Below, in pieces: positions 18,116 through 26,971 of a stretch of 64,000 nucleotides of DNA. The notes under the pieces are model-generated. The model did not search any database. It saw only the letters and a program-made list of their open reading frames with translations, and was not told the origin of the DNA. The stretch is taken from contig JBPRGG010000171.1 of NCBI GenBank assembly GCA_051418075.1, positions 1-64,000 on the forward strand, in the 5' to 3' direction. Origin of the DNA: JBPRGG01 sp051418075. GTDB lineage: Bacteria; Bacteroidota; Bacteroidia; Cytophagales; Cyclobacteriaceae. Numbering within the stretch: the first letter of the stretch is position 1; each line of letters opens with the position of its first letter. A program made the translations under genes and the position numbers.

Positions 18116-18997
18116 TTACCAGATCCTGATATCATCATAAAAAATGCTATTGGTATAAGGAATGTTGGGATTGCGATATAGCCCAAATTTAAAGTAATGA
18201 GACTGTGAATTGAGCATATTTAGACCAAAATATCTTCCATCGGTGAATTCCTGTTCATCTATCCAGGCCTGAATGAAACCATCCTTCTGTTCTGACCATC
18301 GGATATGGACTTTCAATTTATACCAGGTGTTTTTGCTAATCTGATGAATGGCAATGGATACCGGAGGATCTCCGTAGGAAAGCCCAATGGCTGAAACTTC
18401 ATCCCAGCCCGTATTAAAACCGTGCAGTTGGGCAATTTGAGGATCCTGTAACAAAGCCTGGTAAGATGGGTCTTTCTGGCTGAAATAATAATAATTGAAA
18501 GCAATGGGCACTGACTTACCGGCATCAGGATAATTGTCCCAGGTTTCGCCCCTGGCAAAATCCGGTTGCTGGTGCCACTGGCCAATTACCTGCCAATTGG
18601 GAGCTCCTGCTGCATCTTCCAATGCTACATCCTGATAGCTGTCCGGCAGGAAAAACCACCATTCATACCAGGATTCCTGGCCTTCTACTGCTTGCTGATC
18701 AAAGGTGAGTTCGGCCCTGTTACCCTTACCTACCACACTTTCAGGTGTCACGGTGAATTTTACGGCCTGATTTTGTCCGGGGGATAATTCATCGGTTATT
18801 ATAATGTCCGAATCAAACTTTCTTTCCCCGCTTCCTCCCAGATCGATCCATTGATCCAGGCTGGATTCGAAGTCAAAGGAAACAGTGGCTAATTCTGTTG
18901 GTTTAGGATCTACGGATGAATTATTATTGCAACTCAAGCCGCAAAAAAGGGGTATAATAACCAGAAATAGTCGTGTTAATTGTATCATTATTTTCAA
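18116..18997 (-). CDS. polysaccharide lyase (heparin lyase I-like / glucuronan lyase-like) lipoprotein
   Basis: The product is 293 aa with a lipoprotein signal ending at FCGLSC (cysteine 23). The mature part reads as a beta-jelly-roll lyase of the Polysacc_lyase (heparin lyase I-like) Pfam family: 'GNRAELTFD', 'WYEWWFFLPDSY', 'VIGQWHQQPD' and a late 'WYKLKVHIRWSEQKDGFIQAWIDEQEF'. Such enzymes cleave uronate-containing chains by beta-elimination at the cell surface. The gene is the first of a two-gene unit with a methyltransferase-like lipoprotein. It is 6 kb from the main polysaccharide locus, so a role there is possible but unproven. Confidence 0.75.
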   Translation of the reverse strand: MKIMIQLTRLFLVIIPLFCGLSCNNNSSVDPKPTELATVSFDFESSLDQWIDLGGSGERKFDSDIIITDELSPGQNQAVKFTVTPESVVGKGNRAELTFDQQAVEGQESWYEWWFFLPDSYQDVALEDAAGAPNWQVIGQWHQQPDFARGETWDNYPDAGKSVPIAFNYYYFSQKDPSYQALLQDPQIAQLHGFNTGWDEVSAIGLSYGDPPVSIAIHQISKNTWYKLKVHIRWSEQKDGFIQAWIDEQEFTDGRYFGLNMLNSQSHYFKFGLYRNPNIPYTNSIFYDDIRIW

Positions 18998-19094
18998 TTA
19001 AAATAAAGCAGGACAAGATAGCAGAAAGAAACATGATTTTCAACCAAAAGAGTGCAGTATTCTCTGCCTTGTACAGTTTTTTAAAAAATAGATA

Positions 19095-19568
19095 ATGAAT
19101 TTAAACCTGGATCATATCAGGATCGAAAAGATGGTCCATCAGGCAGATTTACCCTGGAACTTATTGTTACTGGCTGATCCTTCCCCTGCTCAAGTCAAGA
19201 ATTATATTCACCAGTCGGAGGTATTTATAGCCAGCATTCAGTCATTGCCTATAGGAACACTGGCATTGTATCCATTAGACGTAAATACTTTGGAAATCAA
19301 GAATCTGGCCGTAGCTCCAGACTATCAGAAGCAGGGTATTGGAAAATTGCTGATTCGAAAAGCCATAGAAAAGGCTAAAGACCGGGCGGTTAAAAAGTTA
19401 TGGATAAGCACTGGTAATTCTAGTCTGGGGCAGTTATACCTCTATCAGAAAATGGGATTTCGGCTTCATAGTATCAGTTTGGATTATTTTACCAAATATT
19501 ATCCTGAACCAATATTGGAAAATGGTCTGCTTTGCCGGGATCTTGTGAGGTTGGTAAAAGACATTTAA
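19095..19568 (+). CDS. GNAT-family N-acetyltransferase
   Basis: The product is 157 aa, a single GNAT domain. Motif A, which binds acetyl-CoA, reads 'LAVAPDYQKQGIGKLLIRKAIEKA' with the Q-x-x-G-I-G core. The 'LWISTGNSSLGQLYLYQKMGFRL' block is motif B. It transfers an acetyl group from acetyl-CoA to an unidentified amine. It is cytoplasmic, with no operon partner on its strand until the amidase 63 bp downstream. Confidence 0.88.
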   Translation: MNLNLDHIRIEKMVHQADLPWNLLLLADPSPAQVKNYIHQSEVFIASIQSLPIGTLALYPLDVNTLEIKNLAVAPDYQKQGIGKLLIRKAIEKAKDRAVKKLWISTGNSSLGQLYLYQKMGFRLHSISLDYFTKYYPEPILENGLLCRDLVRLVKDI

Positions 19569-19631
19569 CCGGTTGGTCAGATTCGGAATAATTCCATAGA
19601 TTTAGGTCCAGTCATTAATGATTTCTGAATA

Positions 19632-21206
19632 ATGAAAAGAATAAATATTAACCTTTCCGCCAATTTTATATTTTTTGTATGGCTGATTTGCCTGGTGTCT
19701 TGTCAAAATGAGCCGGAAAAATTAACCATAGACCCTGAAATCACCATTAGTGAAATTCAGGAGGCTTATCAAAAAGGCCATTATTCCATTTCCCAACTGA
19801 CCAGTTATTACCTGGACCGGATCGATTCGATGAATCTAAAAGGTCCTGAATTGCGGGCAGTGATTATGGTAAACCCTGATGCACTGGAAATTGCCGAACA
19901 ACTGGACCAGGAACTGCAAAAAGGCAATTCCAGGGGAGATTTGCATGGCATTCCTGTAATACTCAAAGACAATATTGATACTGGAGATAAAATGCCTTGC
20001 ACGGCCGGATCCCGGATCATGAAGGATTCCTACCCTGCCCAGGATAGTCCGCTGGCGGCCCAGTTAAGGAAAGCAGGGGCAGTGATACTGGGCAAAGCCA
20101 ATTTAAGTGAATGGGCTAATTTCCATTCCAGCTATTCTTCCAGTGGCTGGAGCGGACTAGGAGGACAAACCAAAAATCCTTACGATCTTACCCGCAATCC
20201 CTGCGGATCCAGCTCTGGCTCTGCGGTAGCGGTGGCAGCCAATCTGGCCGTATTGGCCATTGGTACGGAAACCAATGGATCGATAGTTTGTCCGGCTAAT
20301 AATAATGGCATTGTAGGGATTAAGCCCACAGTAGGTCTTATCAGCCGGCGGGGGATTATTCCTATTTCATTTACCCAGGATACCGGTGGCCCTATGGCCC
20401 GAACAGTCAAAGATGCTGCAATTTGTCTGGGCGCACTCACTGCTACAGATTCCCTGGACAGCAAAACCAAGAATCCGGACCGCCACGCTATTGATGACTA
20501 TACCCAATTTTTGGACCCTAAGGGGCTGCAAGGTAAAAGGATCGGCTTATTTAAAAAGCCATTGGATGATCACTGGCGGATGAAGGAGATTATGGAAGAA
20601 GCCGTACATTTTTTTAAGGCACAGGGAGCTACAATCATTGAGCTGGAAGAAATCGTGGACAGAGAAGCTTCCAATCATTCTTTCCAGGTACTCTTGTATG
20701 AATTTAAGGATGGCCTCAACCACTACTTTCAGCAACTGGGACCGGATGCCCCTGTAAAAAACCTAGAGCAACTGATAGCACTAACCATTGCAGACACTGT
20801 AGAGATGCGGTATTTTGACCATGATTTGCTTAAAATGGCCCAGGAAAAAGCAGATCTTTCCTCTCCTGATTACCAGGAAGCCCTTAGTACCATGGTGAAG
20901 TTGAGTCGGGAAGAAGGCATTGACCAGGTGATGGACCAGTACCAGCTGGATGCCATCATTGCTCCCACCGGAGGTCCGGCCTGGAAAACAGATTTAACCA
21001 ATGGAGATAATTTCGGCATTTATTCCAGTTCTCCTGCTGCCATGGCTGGATATCCTAATATATCATTGCCGATGGGGCAAATTGATGGGTTACCTGTGGG
21101 TATGTCAATCTTCGGGCGGGCCTGGTCAGAGCCGGTGCTGATCGAAATTGCCTATGCTTTTGAGCAGGGAACCAGGCATCGAAAAACGCCTAAATATTTA
21201 AAGTAG
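19632..21206 (+). CDS. amidase-signature family lipoprotein
   Basis: The product is 524 aa with a lipoprotein signal ending at LVSC (cysteine 24), so it is exported. The amidase signature region is complete, with the Ser-cisSer-Lys triad probably formed by K112 (ILKDNID), S193 (CGSSSGSA) and S217 (ETNGSIVCPA). The enzyme hydrolyses a carboxamide to acid plus ammonia. It resembles GatA-like amidases but no GatB or GatC is present and the protein is exported, so it is not a tRNA amidotransferase subunit. The substrate is unknown. Confidence 0.93.
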   Translation: MKRININLSANFIFFVWLICLVSCQNEPEKLTIDPEITISEIQEAYQKGHYSISQLTSYYLDRIDSMNLKGPELRAVIMVNPDALEIAEQLDQELQKGNSRGDLHGIPVILKDNIDTGDKMPCTAGSRIMKDSYPAQDSPLAAQLRKAGAVILGKANLSEWANFHSSYSSSGWSGLGGQTKNPYDLTRNPCGSSSGSAVAVAANLAVLAIGTETNGSIVCPANNNGIVGIKPTVGLISRRGIIPISFTQDTGGPMARTVKDAAICLGALTATDSLDSKTKNPDRHAIDDYTQFLDPKGLQGKRIGLFKKPLDDHWRMKEIMEEAVHFFKAQGATIIELEEIVDREASNHSFQVLLYEFKDGLNHYFQQLGPDAPVKNLEQLIALTIADTVEMRYFDHDLLKMAQEKADLSSPDYQEALSTMVKLSREEGIDQVMDQYQLDAIIAPTGGPAWKTDLTNGDNFGIYSSSPAAMAGYPNISLPMGQIDGLPVGMSIFGRAWSEPVLIEIAYAFEQGTRHRKTPKYLK

Positions 21207-21436
21207 GTAAAAAAACGATATATGCAGATATCAATTCCCTCTGGATTGTGGGATTGAAGGTTTTTTAGAATAAAAGAAGCTATACAAGGATATTTTGATC
21301 TTATCGACCATGCTCATCAAGATCATTTCAGGCATCAAAGAGATGAGGATGAATTGTATTTCAGTGACTTTTTATAAGGTAGGAACTGTATAAATATCAT
21401 TGGCCAGGAAAGATTTGGATTATTTAAATAAAAAAA

Positions 21437-21961
21437 ATGAGAAAATTAATAGTGTATATCTCTGCCAGTCTGGATGGATATATCGCTCAACCCAATGATG
21501 ATTTGAGTTTTTTGTCCATGGTGCAAAAAGAAGGAGAAGATTATGGTTATCAGGCATTTATAAACACAGTAGATACAGTAATTATGGGCCGACGCACCTA
21601 TGATTGGGTCATAAAAAAGGTGGATTATCCTCATGCAGATAAGGAGTCTTACATCATCACCAGGACTGAAAGACCTCCCAGTGGTAATATTGTATTTTAC
21701 ACTGGCAGCCTGACTGTGCTGGTAAATCGTCTAAAATCGAAGGCCGGCAAACATATTTTCTGTGATGGCGGATCCGAAATTGTAAATGAACTGGTTAGAG
21801 AAAACCTGGTGGATGAGTGGATTATATCCATTGTACCAGTATTGACCGGTAATGGCATCAGACTTTTTCAGGATAACCGACCATATCAGCAGCTGAATCT
21901 TTTAACTACTAAATCATTTGATTCCGGATTAGTACAACTTCATTATGGAAAAAGTAATTAA
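21437..21961 (+). CDS. dihydrofolate reductase-like (RibD C-terminal domain) protein
   Basis: The product is 174 aa, a complete RibD_C domain: 'MRKLIVYISASLDGYIAQPNDDLSFL' at the N-terminus, 'DTVIMGRRTYDWV' in the middle, and 'HIFCDGGSEIVNELV' with the NADPH-binding glycines, then 'DEWIISIVPVLTGNGIRLF'. Members of this YwjB/YyaP-like group reduce an unknown substrate with NADPH. They are distinct from true riboflavin-pathway RibD, which also has a deaminase domain. Cytoplasmic, monocistronic. Confidence 0.92.
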   Translation: MRKLIVYISASLDGYIAQPNDDLSFLSMVQKEGEDYGYQAFINTVDTVIMGRRTYDWVIKKVDYPHADKESYIITRTERPPSGNIVFYTGSLTVLVNRLKSKAGKHIFCDGGSEIVNELVRENLVDEWIISIVPVLTGNGIRLFQDNRPYQQLNLLTTKSFDSGLVQLHYGKSN

Positions 21962-22025
21962 TACCTTATCCACTATAGCTTTTTGTTGTCTTTCGGTGTC
22001 CTTTTAATGATCAACATCACTTATT

Positions 22026-22541
22026 ATGACCAACAAACTTTACCCTCTGCTTTTATTATTACTGGTGTTTTCTGCTTGTCAGGAAGAAAGTGATAATGAT
22101 ATTAAAACCGAGGTAGATCAATACATCGGTCAATTGAAAGCAGGGAATTATACTGATTCTCGTTTGCCTGAATTTGATATTGCCGCCATTCCTTATTTGT
22201 TGTCCTATCGATATGACGAAACCCTGATCACCAACTTTCCTTATAATCCTATTTCCTCGTTTTATGTGGTTGATGTAAAATTAGGTATATATGTGCTATG
22301 GACTATAGAATTTATCCGTTTACAAGCCATCAATTCTGATCGTTTGGTGATGCGGTTTCCTTCCCTTAATCCAGTATTAGGTCTTAAAAATCCGAAAGTA
22401 CCAGAAATGATCGACCAAGAAAAAGCCTTCCGGGAGGCTGCAAAAGCTTATTTCAATTGGTGGGAAAAAGAGCAATCCAAAAGTATGGGGGAAATTTTGC
22501 CAACTGATCCTTTAGCCGATACACCATACCGTTGGTCTTAG
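22026..22541 (+). CDS. hypothetical lipoprotein
   Basis: The product is 171 aa with a lipoprotein signal (cysteine 18 in VFSAC) followed by an acidic linker. The mature part begins with 'EVDQYIGQLKAGNYTDSRLPEFDIAAIPYLLSYRYDE', has a tryptophan-containing middle, and ends with 'AYFNWWEKEQSKSMGEILPTDPLADTPYRWS'. I recognise no enzyme motif. The layout recalls small Bacteroidota lipoproteins of unknown function (DUF4943-like), but I cannot confirm that. It stands between the RibD-like and MutS-like genes without clear coupling. Confidence 0.7.
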   Translation: MTNKLYPLLLLLLVFSACQEESDNDIKTEVDQYIGQLKAGNYTDSRLPEFDIAAIPYLLSYRYDETLITNFPYNPISSFYVVDVKLGIYVLWTIEFIRLQAINSDRLVMRFPSLNPVLGLKNPKVPEMIDQEKAFREAAKAYFNWWEKEQSKSMGEILPTDPLADTPYRWS

Positions 22542-22661
22542 AATAAATTAGCTCCTGGTAATAAAACTGAAGTTACAGAATATTGATTAAATTGCCGTTT
22601 AATCTGTGGTAATCCGGGAAGTTCCTTTGGAACTACCGGTCATAAACCCTAAAGCAGTTTG

Positions 22662-24266
22662 ATGATTTTCCCAAAGAAGCAAAAAAATGCTGAAAAACTG
22701 AATCAATCCTTTGGCCAACCGAAGGATGAAACATTCAATTTCAGTCTGATTGAGAAGTATTTCCAAAACAAAGATCATTCTGACGCCCTGCAAGTGATTT
22801 CAGACAGGACCTGTAATGACCTGGATTTTGATGAATTATTTATGTACCTGGACCGCACCAGTTCCAGGGTAGGTCAACAATATTTATATGATCAGATAAG
22901 GACTTTTCCAGATCAGGAGCAAATTTCAGAAGAAGATGAGCGGTTGATCCAACAATTTGGCCAAAACATTCCCTGGCGTATTTCAATTCAGCAACAATTG
23001 CAAAAATTAGGAAAAAAGGAAAGTTTTTATATTGCTTCACTGTTCCAGGAGGAACATATTACTCCCCCGCCCTGGTTCTGGATCATACCACTGCTTTCTT
23101 TCACCAGCTTTTTATCAATGATCCTTATACCTTTTCAACCTCAGTTGTTTTTATTGATGTTGAGCCTGTTCATCGTGAATCTGGGCATTCATTACTGGAA
23201 CAAAAAACATGTGAATGAATATATCGGTTCAATCCCTCAATTGTTGGTAATGAACCGTATAGCTAAATGGCTGTACCGGCAGCAACCTTTGAAATTTCTT
23301 CAACCAGCTTTACCAGAAGGAATCCGATCCATTGATCAGGTAAAAAACAGGATGTTGCTTTTCCAGATGGAGGCCAAAATGCAGGGAGATATTGAAGTAC
23401 TTTTTTGGACCCTGCTGGAGTTTATCAAGATCTTATTCCTGCTGGAGCCATTACTGCTTTTCCGTATTTTAAAGCAGCTTGACAGCCGGCGCCGGTCCAT
23501 TGACCAGGTCTTTTCTTTTGTAGGTAAAATTGACAGTTTGATAGCCGTAGCTTCCCTCAGAAGTGGTTTAAAAACCTATTGTAAACCAGCATTTACCCAT
23601 TCTGATAAACCATTTCTTCAAACTGAAGGTCTGTATCATCCCCTGATTCCAGACTGCGTGGATAATCATCTGCGGGTGGATAAGAAATCAGTTTTACTAA
23701 CCGGGTCCAATATGTCGGGGAAAACCTCCTTCATACGTACTATTGGAATCAATGTAGTAACAGGGTTAACTTTGAATACCTGTTTTGCTCACAAGTTTTT
23801 GATGCCCCGATGCCGGATCTATTCGGCCATTCGCATCAGCGACGACCTGATGAATGATGTCAGTTATTATCTGGCAGAAGTTTTGACCATCCGGGAAATG
23901 ATTCTGTGCAGTAAAGATGAGGTTCCAAGTTTGTTTCTATTGGATGAAATCTTTAAAGGGACCAATACAATAGAACGGATAGCTGCAGGAAAAGCGGTTT
24001 TATCCAGCCTGGCTAAAGAAAACCTGGTGTTTGTTTCTACCCATGATATTGAACTAGCTGATCTATTGAAGGAGGAATACGATCTCTATCATTTCAGTGA
24101 AATCGTTCAGGGTCAGACCATTGACTTTGATTATAAGCTCAAGGATGGAAAGCTGAGACAAAGAAATGCTATCAGAATATTGCAGATCAAAGGGTATCCG
24201 CCGGAAATTATCGAAGAAGCATTAAAATTAGCAAACCTGATGGAAAGGTTCAATTCAAAACCATAA
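22662..24266 (+). CDS. membrane-associated MutS-like ATPase (MutS domain V)
   Basis: The product is about 534 aa. The C-terminal MutS ATPase is intact: Walker A GSNMSGKTS (about 349-357), Walker B 'LFLLDEIFKGTNTIER' (about 423-438) and 'VFVSTHD'. The mismatch-recognition domain I is absent. Instead there are two hydrophobic segments at about 134-175 and another at about 245-268, so it may be membrane bound. This is a MutS-like architecture seen in Bacteroidota, not canonical MutS or MutS2, and no mismatch repair role can be assumed. The ATG at 22662 is preferred over a TTG one codon upstream. Confidence 0.85.
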   Translation: MIFPKKQKNAEKLNQSFGQPKDETFNFSLIEKYFQNKDHSDALQVISDRTCNDLDFDELFMYLDRTSSRVGQQYLYDQIRTFPDQEQISEEDERLIQQFGQNIPWRISIQQQLQKLGKKESFYIASLFQEEHITPPPWFWIIPLLSFTSFLSMILIPFQPQLFLLMLSLFIVNLGIHYWNKKHVNEYIGSIPQLLVMNRIAKWLYRQQPLKFLQPALPEGIRSIDQVKNRMLLFQMEAKMQGDIEVLFWTLLEFIKILFLLEPLLLFRILKQLDSRRRSIDQVFSFVGKIDSLIAVASLRSGLKTYCKPAFTHSDKPFLQTEGLYHPLIPDCVDNHLRVDKKSVLLTGSNMSGKTSFIRTIGINVVTGLTLNTCFAHKFLMPRCRIYSAIRISDDLMNDVSYYLAEVLTIREMILCSKDEVPSLFLLDEIFKGTNTIERIAAGKAVLSSLAKENLVFVSTHDIELADLLKEEYDLYHFSEIVQGQTIDFDYKLKDGKLRQRNAIRILQIKGYPPEIIEEALKLANLMERFNSKP

Positions 24267-24338
24267 GTGTTGATTTTAGAATTAAAACGATGGTTGTTTG
24301 CCATTGTCTTATGCCTAAGATCAGGAAACTTAAGAATT

Positions 24339-24992
24339 TCAGTTATCCAGCACATTAAAAAATGCTTCCAATTTATTTCTATCTAATCTGCCCTCTGTTC
24401 TAACACTGCTGCAAAGGTCAATTCCAAAGGGCTCCACTGTTTCAATGGCTTGTTTTACATTAATCAGGTTGAGCCCACCGGCCAGGAACACCGGTACCGA
24501 AACTGTTTCCCGAATTTTTCTGCTGATGTCCCAGTTATGTACCCGACCGGTTCCTCCCAGTTCTTTAACGGCGAGTTTGGGATTTCCACTGTCCAGCAAG
24601 ATGGCATCTACGTAAGGCGCAATTGTTATGGCTTCTTTTACCGCTTCCTGATCAACCACGTGAACAACCTGGATCAATTTCACCTGGGGTAATGCCTTCT
24701 TTATTTGTTGGTACTGGTTTTGGTCAATGGTATCCACCAGTTGAATGGCCGAAGTATAGACTTTTTTATAGTGAGCAATGATATTTTCGGCCTGAGTTTC
24801 ACTGGTCAGTAAAAAAGTAGCAACCGGAGGTGGAACAGCACGGGCGATTTCTGCAATCAGATCATCTTCAATTACGCCCGGGCCACTGGGCATTTTGCCT
24901 ACCAATCCAATGGCGGCAGCGCCAAACCGGATGGCAGTCATCGCTTCATTTACGCTGCTGATACAGCATATTTTCACTTTCAGATTAAACAT
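24339..24992 (-). CDS. phosphoribosylanthranilate isomerase-like protein (TrpF family)
   Basis: The product is 217 aa, a TIM barrel of the TrpF family. The start 'VKICCISS' matches KICG with glycine replaced by cysteine but retains the catalytic cysteine. 'VDAILLDSGNP' holds the second catalytic acid, and 'VFLAGGLN' and 'GIDLCSSVRTEGRLD' form the phosphate site. TrpF isomerises N-(5'-phosphoribosyl)anthranilate in tryptophan synthesis. No other trp gene is adjacent, so this may be a stand-alone paralogue of different function. It converges with the MutS-like gene. Confidence 0.78.
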   Translation of the reverse strand: MFNLKVKICCISSVNEAMTAIRFGAAAIGLVGKMPSGPGVIEDDLIAEIARAVPPPVATFLLTSETQAENIIAHYKKVYTSAIQLVDTIDQNQYQQIKKALPQVKLIQVVHVVDQEAVKEAITIAPYVDAILLDSGNPKLAVKELGGTGRVHNWDISRKIRETVSVPVFLAGGLNLINVKQAIETVEPFGIDLCSSVRTEGRLDRNKLEAFFNVLDN

Positions 24993-25363
24993 TATTTACT
25001 TGTTTATCATTTAAAAGATTCCTGGTAAAATACTACGACTGAAGGTTTTTTATTTTCTAATCCCGTACCATTTAACTGCCAATAAGCCCATAAAAACATT
25101 TTTAAAATTATAAAAGGATAGAAATTCAAGCCTCATTTAACAGGATGATTTTTCTAAATCTAAAAGAAACATTTAAGTTTGACGCAATTATCTGTCTTGT
25201 CTATCCCATAAATGTTGGGTCTGTAGACTTGGAAACTTTCTTTCACATTAGAGTCTATGGCCAGATGGCTCTGATGATTCGGTGGAAATCACAACCATCT
25301 AATGGTGGTGCAGGCATTACTAAAATAAAACGAAATACCTGGAAATTCTTAATTTTTATGGAC
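24993..25363. other. 371-bp gap, no gene recognised
   Basis: This lies between the TrpF-like gene start and the end of the sulfatase gene, both on the minus strand. The minus-strand frames are interrupted by stops, and there is no clear terminator hairpin after the sulfatase. It marks the left edge of the polysaccharide locus. Confidence 0.35.
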
Positions 25364-26887
25364 TCATTTAAAGCTCATAGGTGCCGGGTCTCCTTCCCCT
25401 ATCCTGTCACCCTGCCAGTATGGATGGCCTTCCAATATCTCAATCAATCTCACTTTGTTACCCGGAGCCGGAGCAGCAATCTGCTCCGGTAGGTAGCGAG
25501 CCATATCTTCAATTACAGGCTGATAACCCTCATGGATGACCAGGTTATTCCATTCATAAGGATCCTGCTTTCGATTATACAATTCCTGCGAACCATCAGC
25601 ATACTGAATAAAACGCCAGTCTTCCGTAACTACCACATGATTACCCGGTCCATGACTACAAATGGCAGGCCAGGGACGTTTTTGCTGTACATCCTGCAGG
25701 ATCGTTTGTAAGGAATGACCATCAAGATCCTGCTTTTCAGGAATTCCGGCCAGATCCACCAGGGTGGGAAACATATCCAGCAGTTCCACAGCTTCATCAC
25801 TTCGTTTACCTTTTTCAGTAATACCGGGTCCAGCAAAGATAAATGGGACACGAGTGGACTCATGCCACAGGGTGTTTTTTCCACTGATGTCTTTGCTACC
25901 CAAGTGATATCCGTGATCCGACAACAACACTACGATCGTATTATCACTTAATCCTTCTGATTCCAGGGTATTTAATAGCCGCCCTACCAGCATATCCACA
26001 AAACTGACGCTGGCCAGGTAAGCCCGTACTTTAGGTTTCCATTGGTGATTCATCTTTAGCCAGGCCAGCCTGGGCTCCGGGAGATCCCAGTGTAAGTACC
26101 AGGAAAATGGAGGGGTATCTTCCCGGTCATCTGCCCTGACTACTGGCAGTAGCATTTCTTCCTCTGGATAGAGGTCAAACCAGGCCTGGGTAGCATAAAG
26201 AGGGACATGTGGATGTCTGAAACCTACTGAAAGGAAGAAAGGCTTGTCTTTGGGCGGATTTTTTAATTGTTGAATGGCCCATTCCGCAATTTTCCAGTCA
26301 TCCTGTTGATCATCCCTTTCCGGATACACTCCCCAATCTACCAGAGGATGCCCGCTGTTTTCTACAAATGGCTGATCCGGACGGGGATAAAAACCGCCTT
26401 TCAGGCCCCAGGTAGTAAATTCCGGCCCGTCCCTCCTATCCTCTTCAGGTGGATAAGCATCATGGTAGATCTTACCGGTAGTCAAGGTGTGGTATCCATG
26501 ATCTTCGAAATACTGAGGTAAAGTAACCAGGTCCTGGTAATTTTCCAGCTGACGGAACCAGGGGCCCAAGGCATATATCCCAGTGGTAGTGGGTCTTAAA
26601 CCAGTCATAAAACTGGTTCGAGAAGGATTGCAAAGGGGGGCCTGACAATGAGCATTGGTAAAAGCCACACCATTTTCAGCCAGACGATCCATATTGGGGG
26701 TAATCACTTTGGGATGCCCTCCCAGATATCCTACCCAGTCATTGAGGTCATCAATGGCAATAAACAGCACATTGGGCTTCTCCGGCTGGGCCTGAGCCGA
26801 ATGAATAATGCCCCAAACACTAATTGCCAGAATTAGCCAGGTATAAATCAATTTGATGTTGCTTGATGTTGCTTTTTTCCTATTCAT
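25364..26887 (-). CDS. sulfatase, iduronate-2-sulfatase-like (S1 family)
   Basis: The product is 507 aa with an N-terminal export signal (hydrophobic 15-33, cleavage near AQA). The sulfatase core is complete: the metal-binding 'IAIDDLND' (D46, D47), the formylglycine motif C86-N-P-S-R, 'TGKIYHD', 'GFRHPHVPLYA' and 'VLLSDHGYHLG'. The order of blocks resembles iduronate-2-sulfatase. C86 must be converted to formylglycine by a maturase not found here. It removes sulfate from a glycan in the periplasm. It lies downstream of the rhamnosidase gene, 84 bp away, on the same strand. Confidence 0.93.
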   Translation of the reverse strand: MNRKKATSSNIKLIYTWLILAISVWGIIHSAQAQPEKPNVLFIAIDDLNDWVGYLGGHPKVITPNMDRLAENGVAFTNAHCQAPLCNPSRTSFMTGLRPTTTGIYALGPWFRQLENYQDLVTLPQYFEDHGYHTLTTGKIYHDAYPPEEDRRDGPEFTTWGLKGGFYPRPDQPFVENSGHPLVDWGVYPERDDQQDDWKIAEWAIQQLKNPPKDKPFFLSVGFRHPHVPLYATQAWFDLYPEEEMLLPVVRADDREDTPPFSWYLHWDLPEPRLAWLKMNHQWKPKVRAYLASVSFVDMLVGRLLNTLESEGLSDNTIVVLLSDHGYHLGSKDISGKNTLWHESTRVPFIFAGPGITEKGKRSDEAVELLDMFPTLVDLAGIPEKQDLDGHSLQTILQDVQQKRPWPAICSHGPGNHVVVTEDWRFIQYADGSQELYNRKQDPYEWNNLVIHEGYQPVIEDMARYLPEQIAAPAPGNKVRLIEILEGHPYWQGDRIGEGDPAPMSFK

Positions 26888-26971
26888 AACTTATGTTTAG
26901 TTTAACATGATTTCAAAAAATTTAGTAAAGAGCTAAATGTAAGTCTTTATTTATTTTCCCAATCGATCATT

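Noticed and set aside
21267..21377. Open stretch of about 37 codons (ends SDFL, TAA) between the amidase and RibD-like genes
   Set aside because: It reads like protein but has no start codon and is preceded by a stop; it might be a gene remnant, but this is too little to annotate.
24339..24992. A trp operon around the TrpF-like gene
   Set aside because: The neighbours are a MutS-like gene and a sulfatase; no other tryptophan gene is present.
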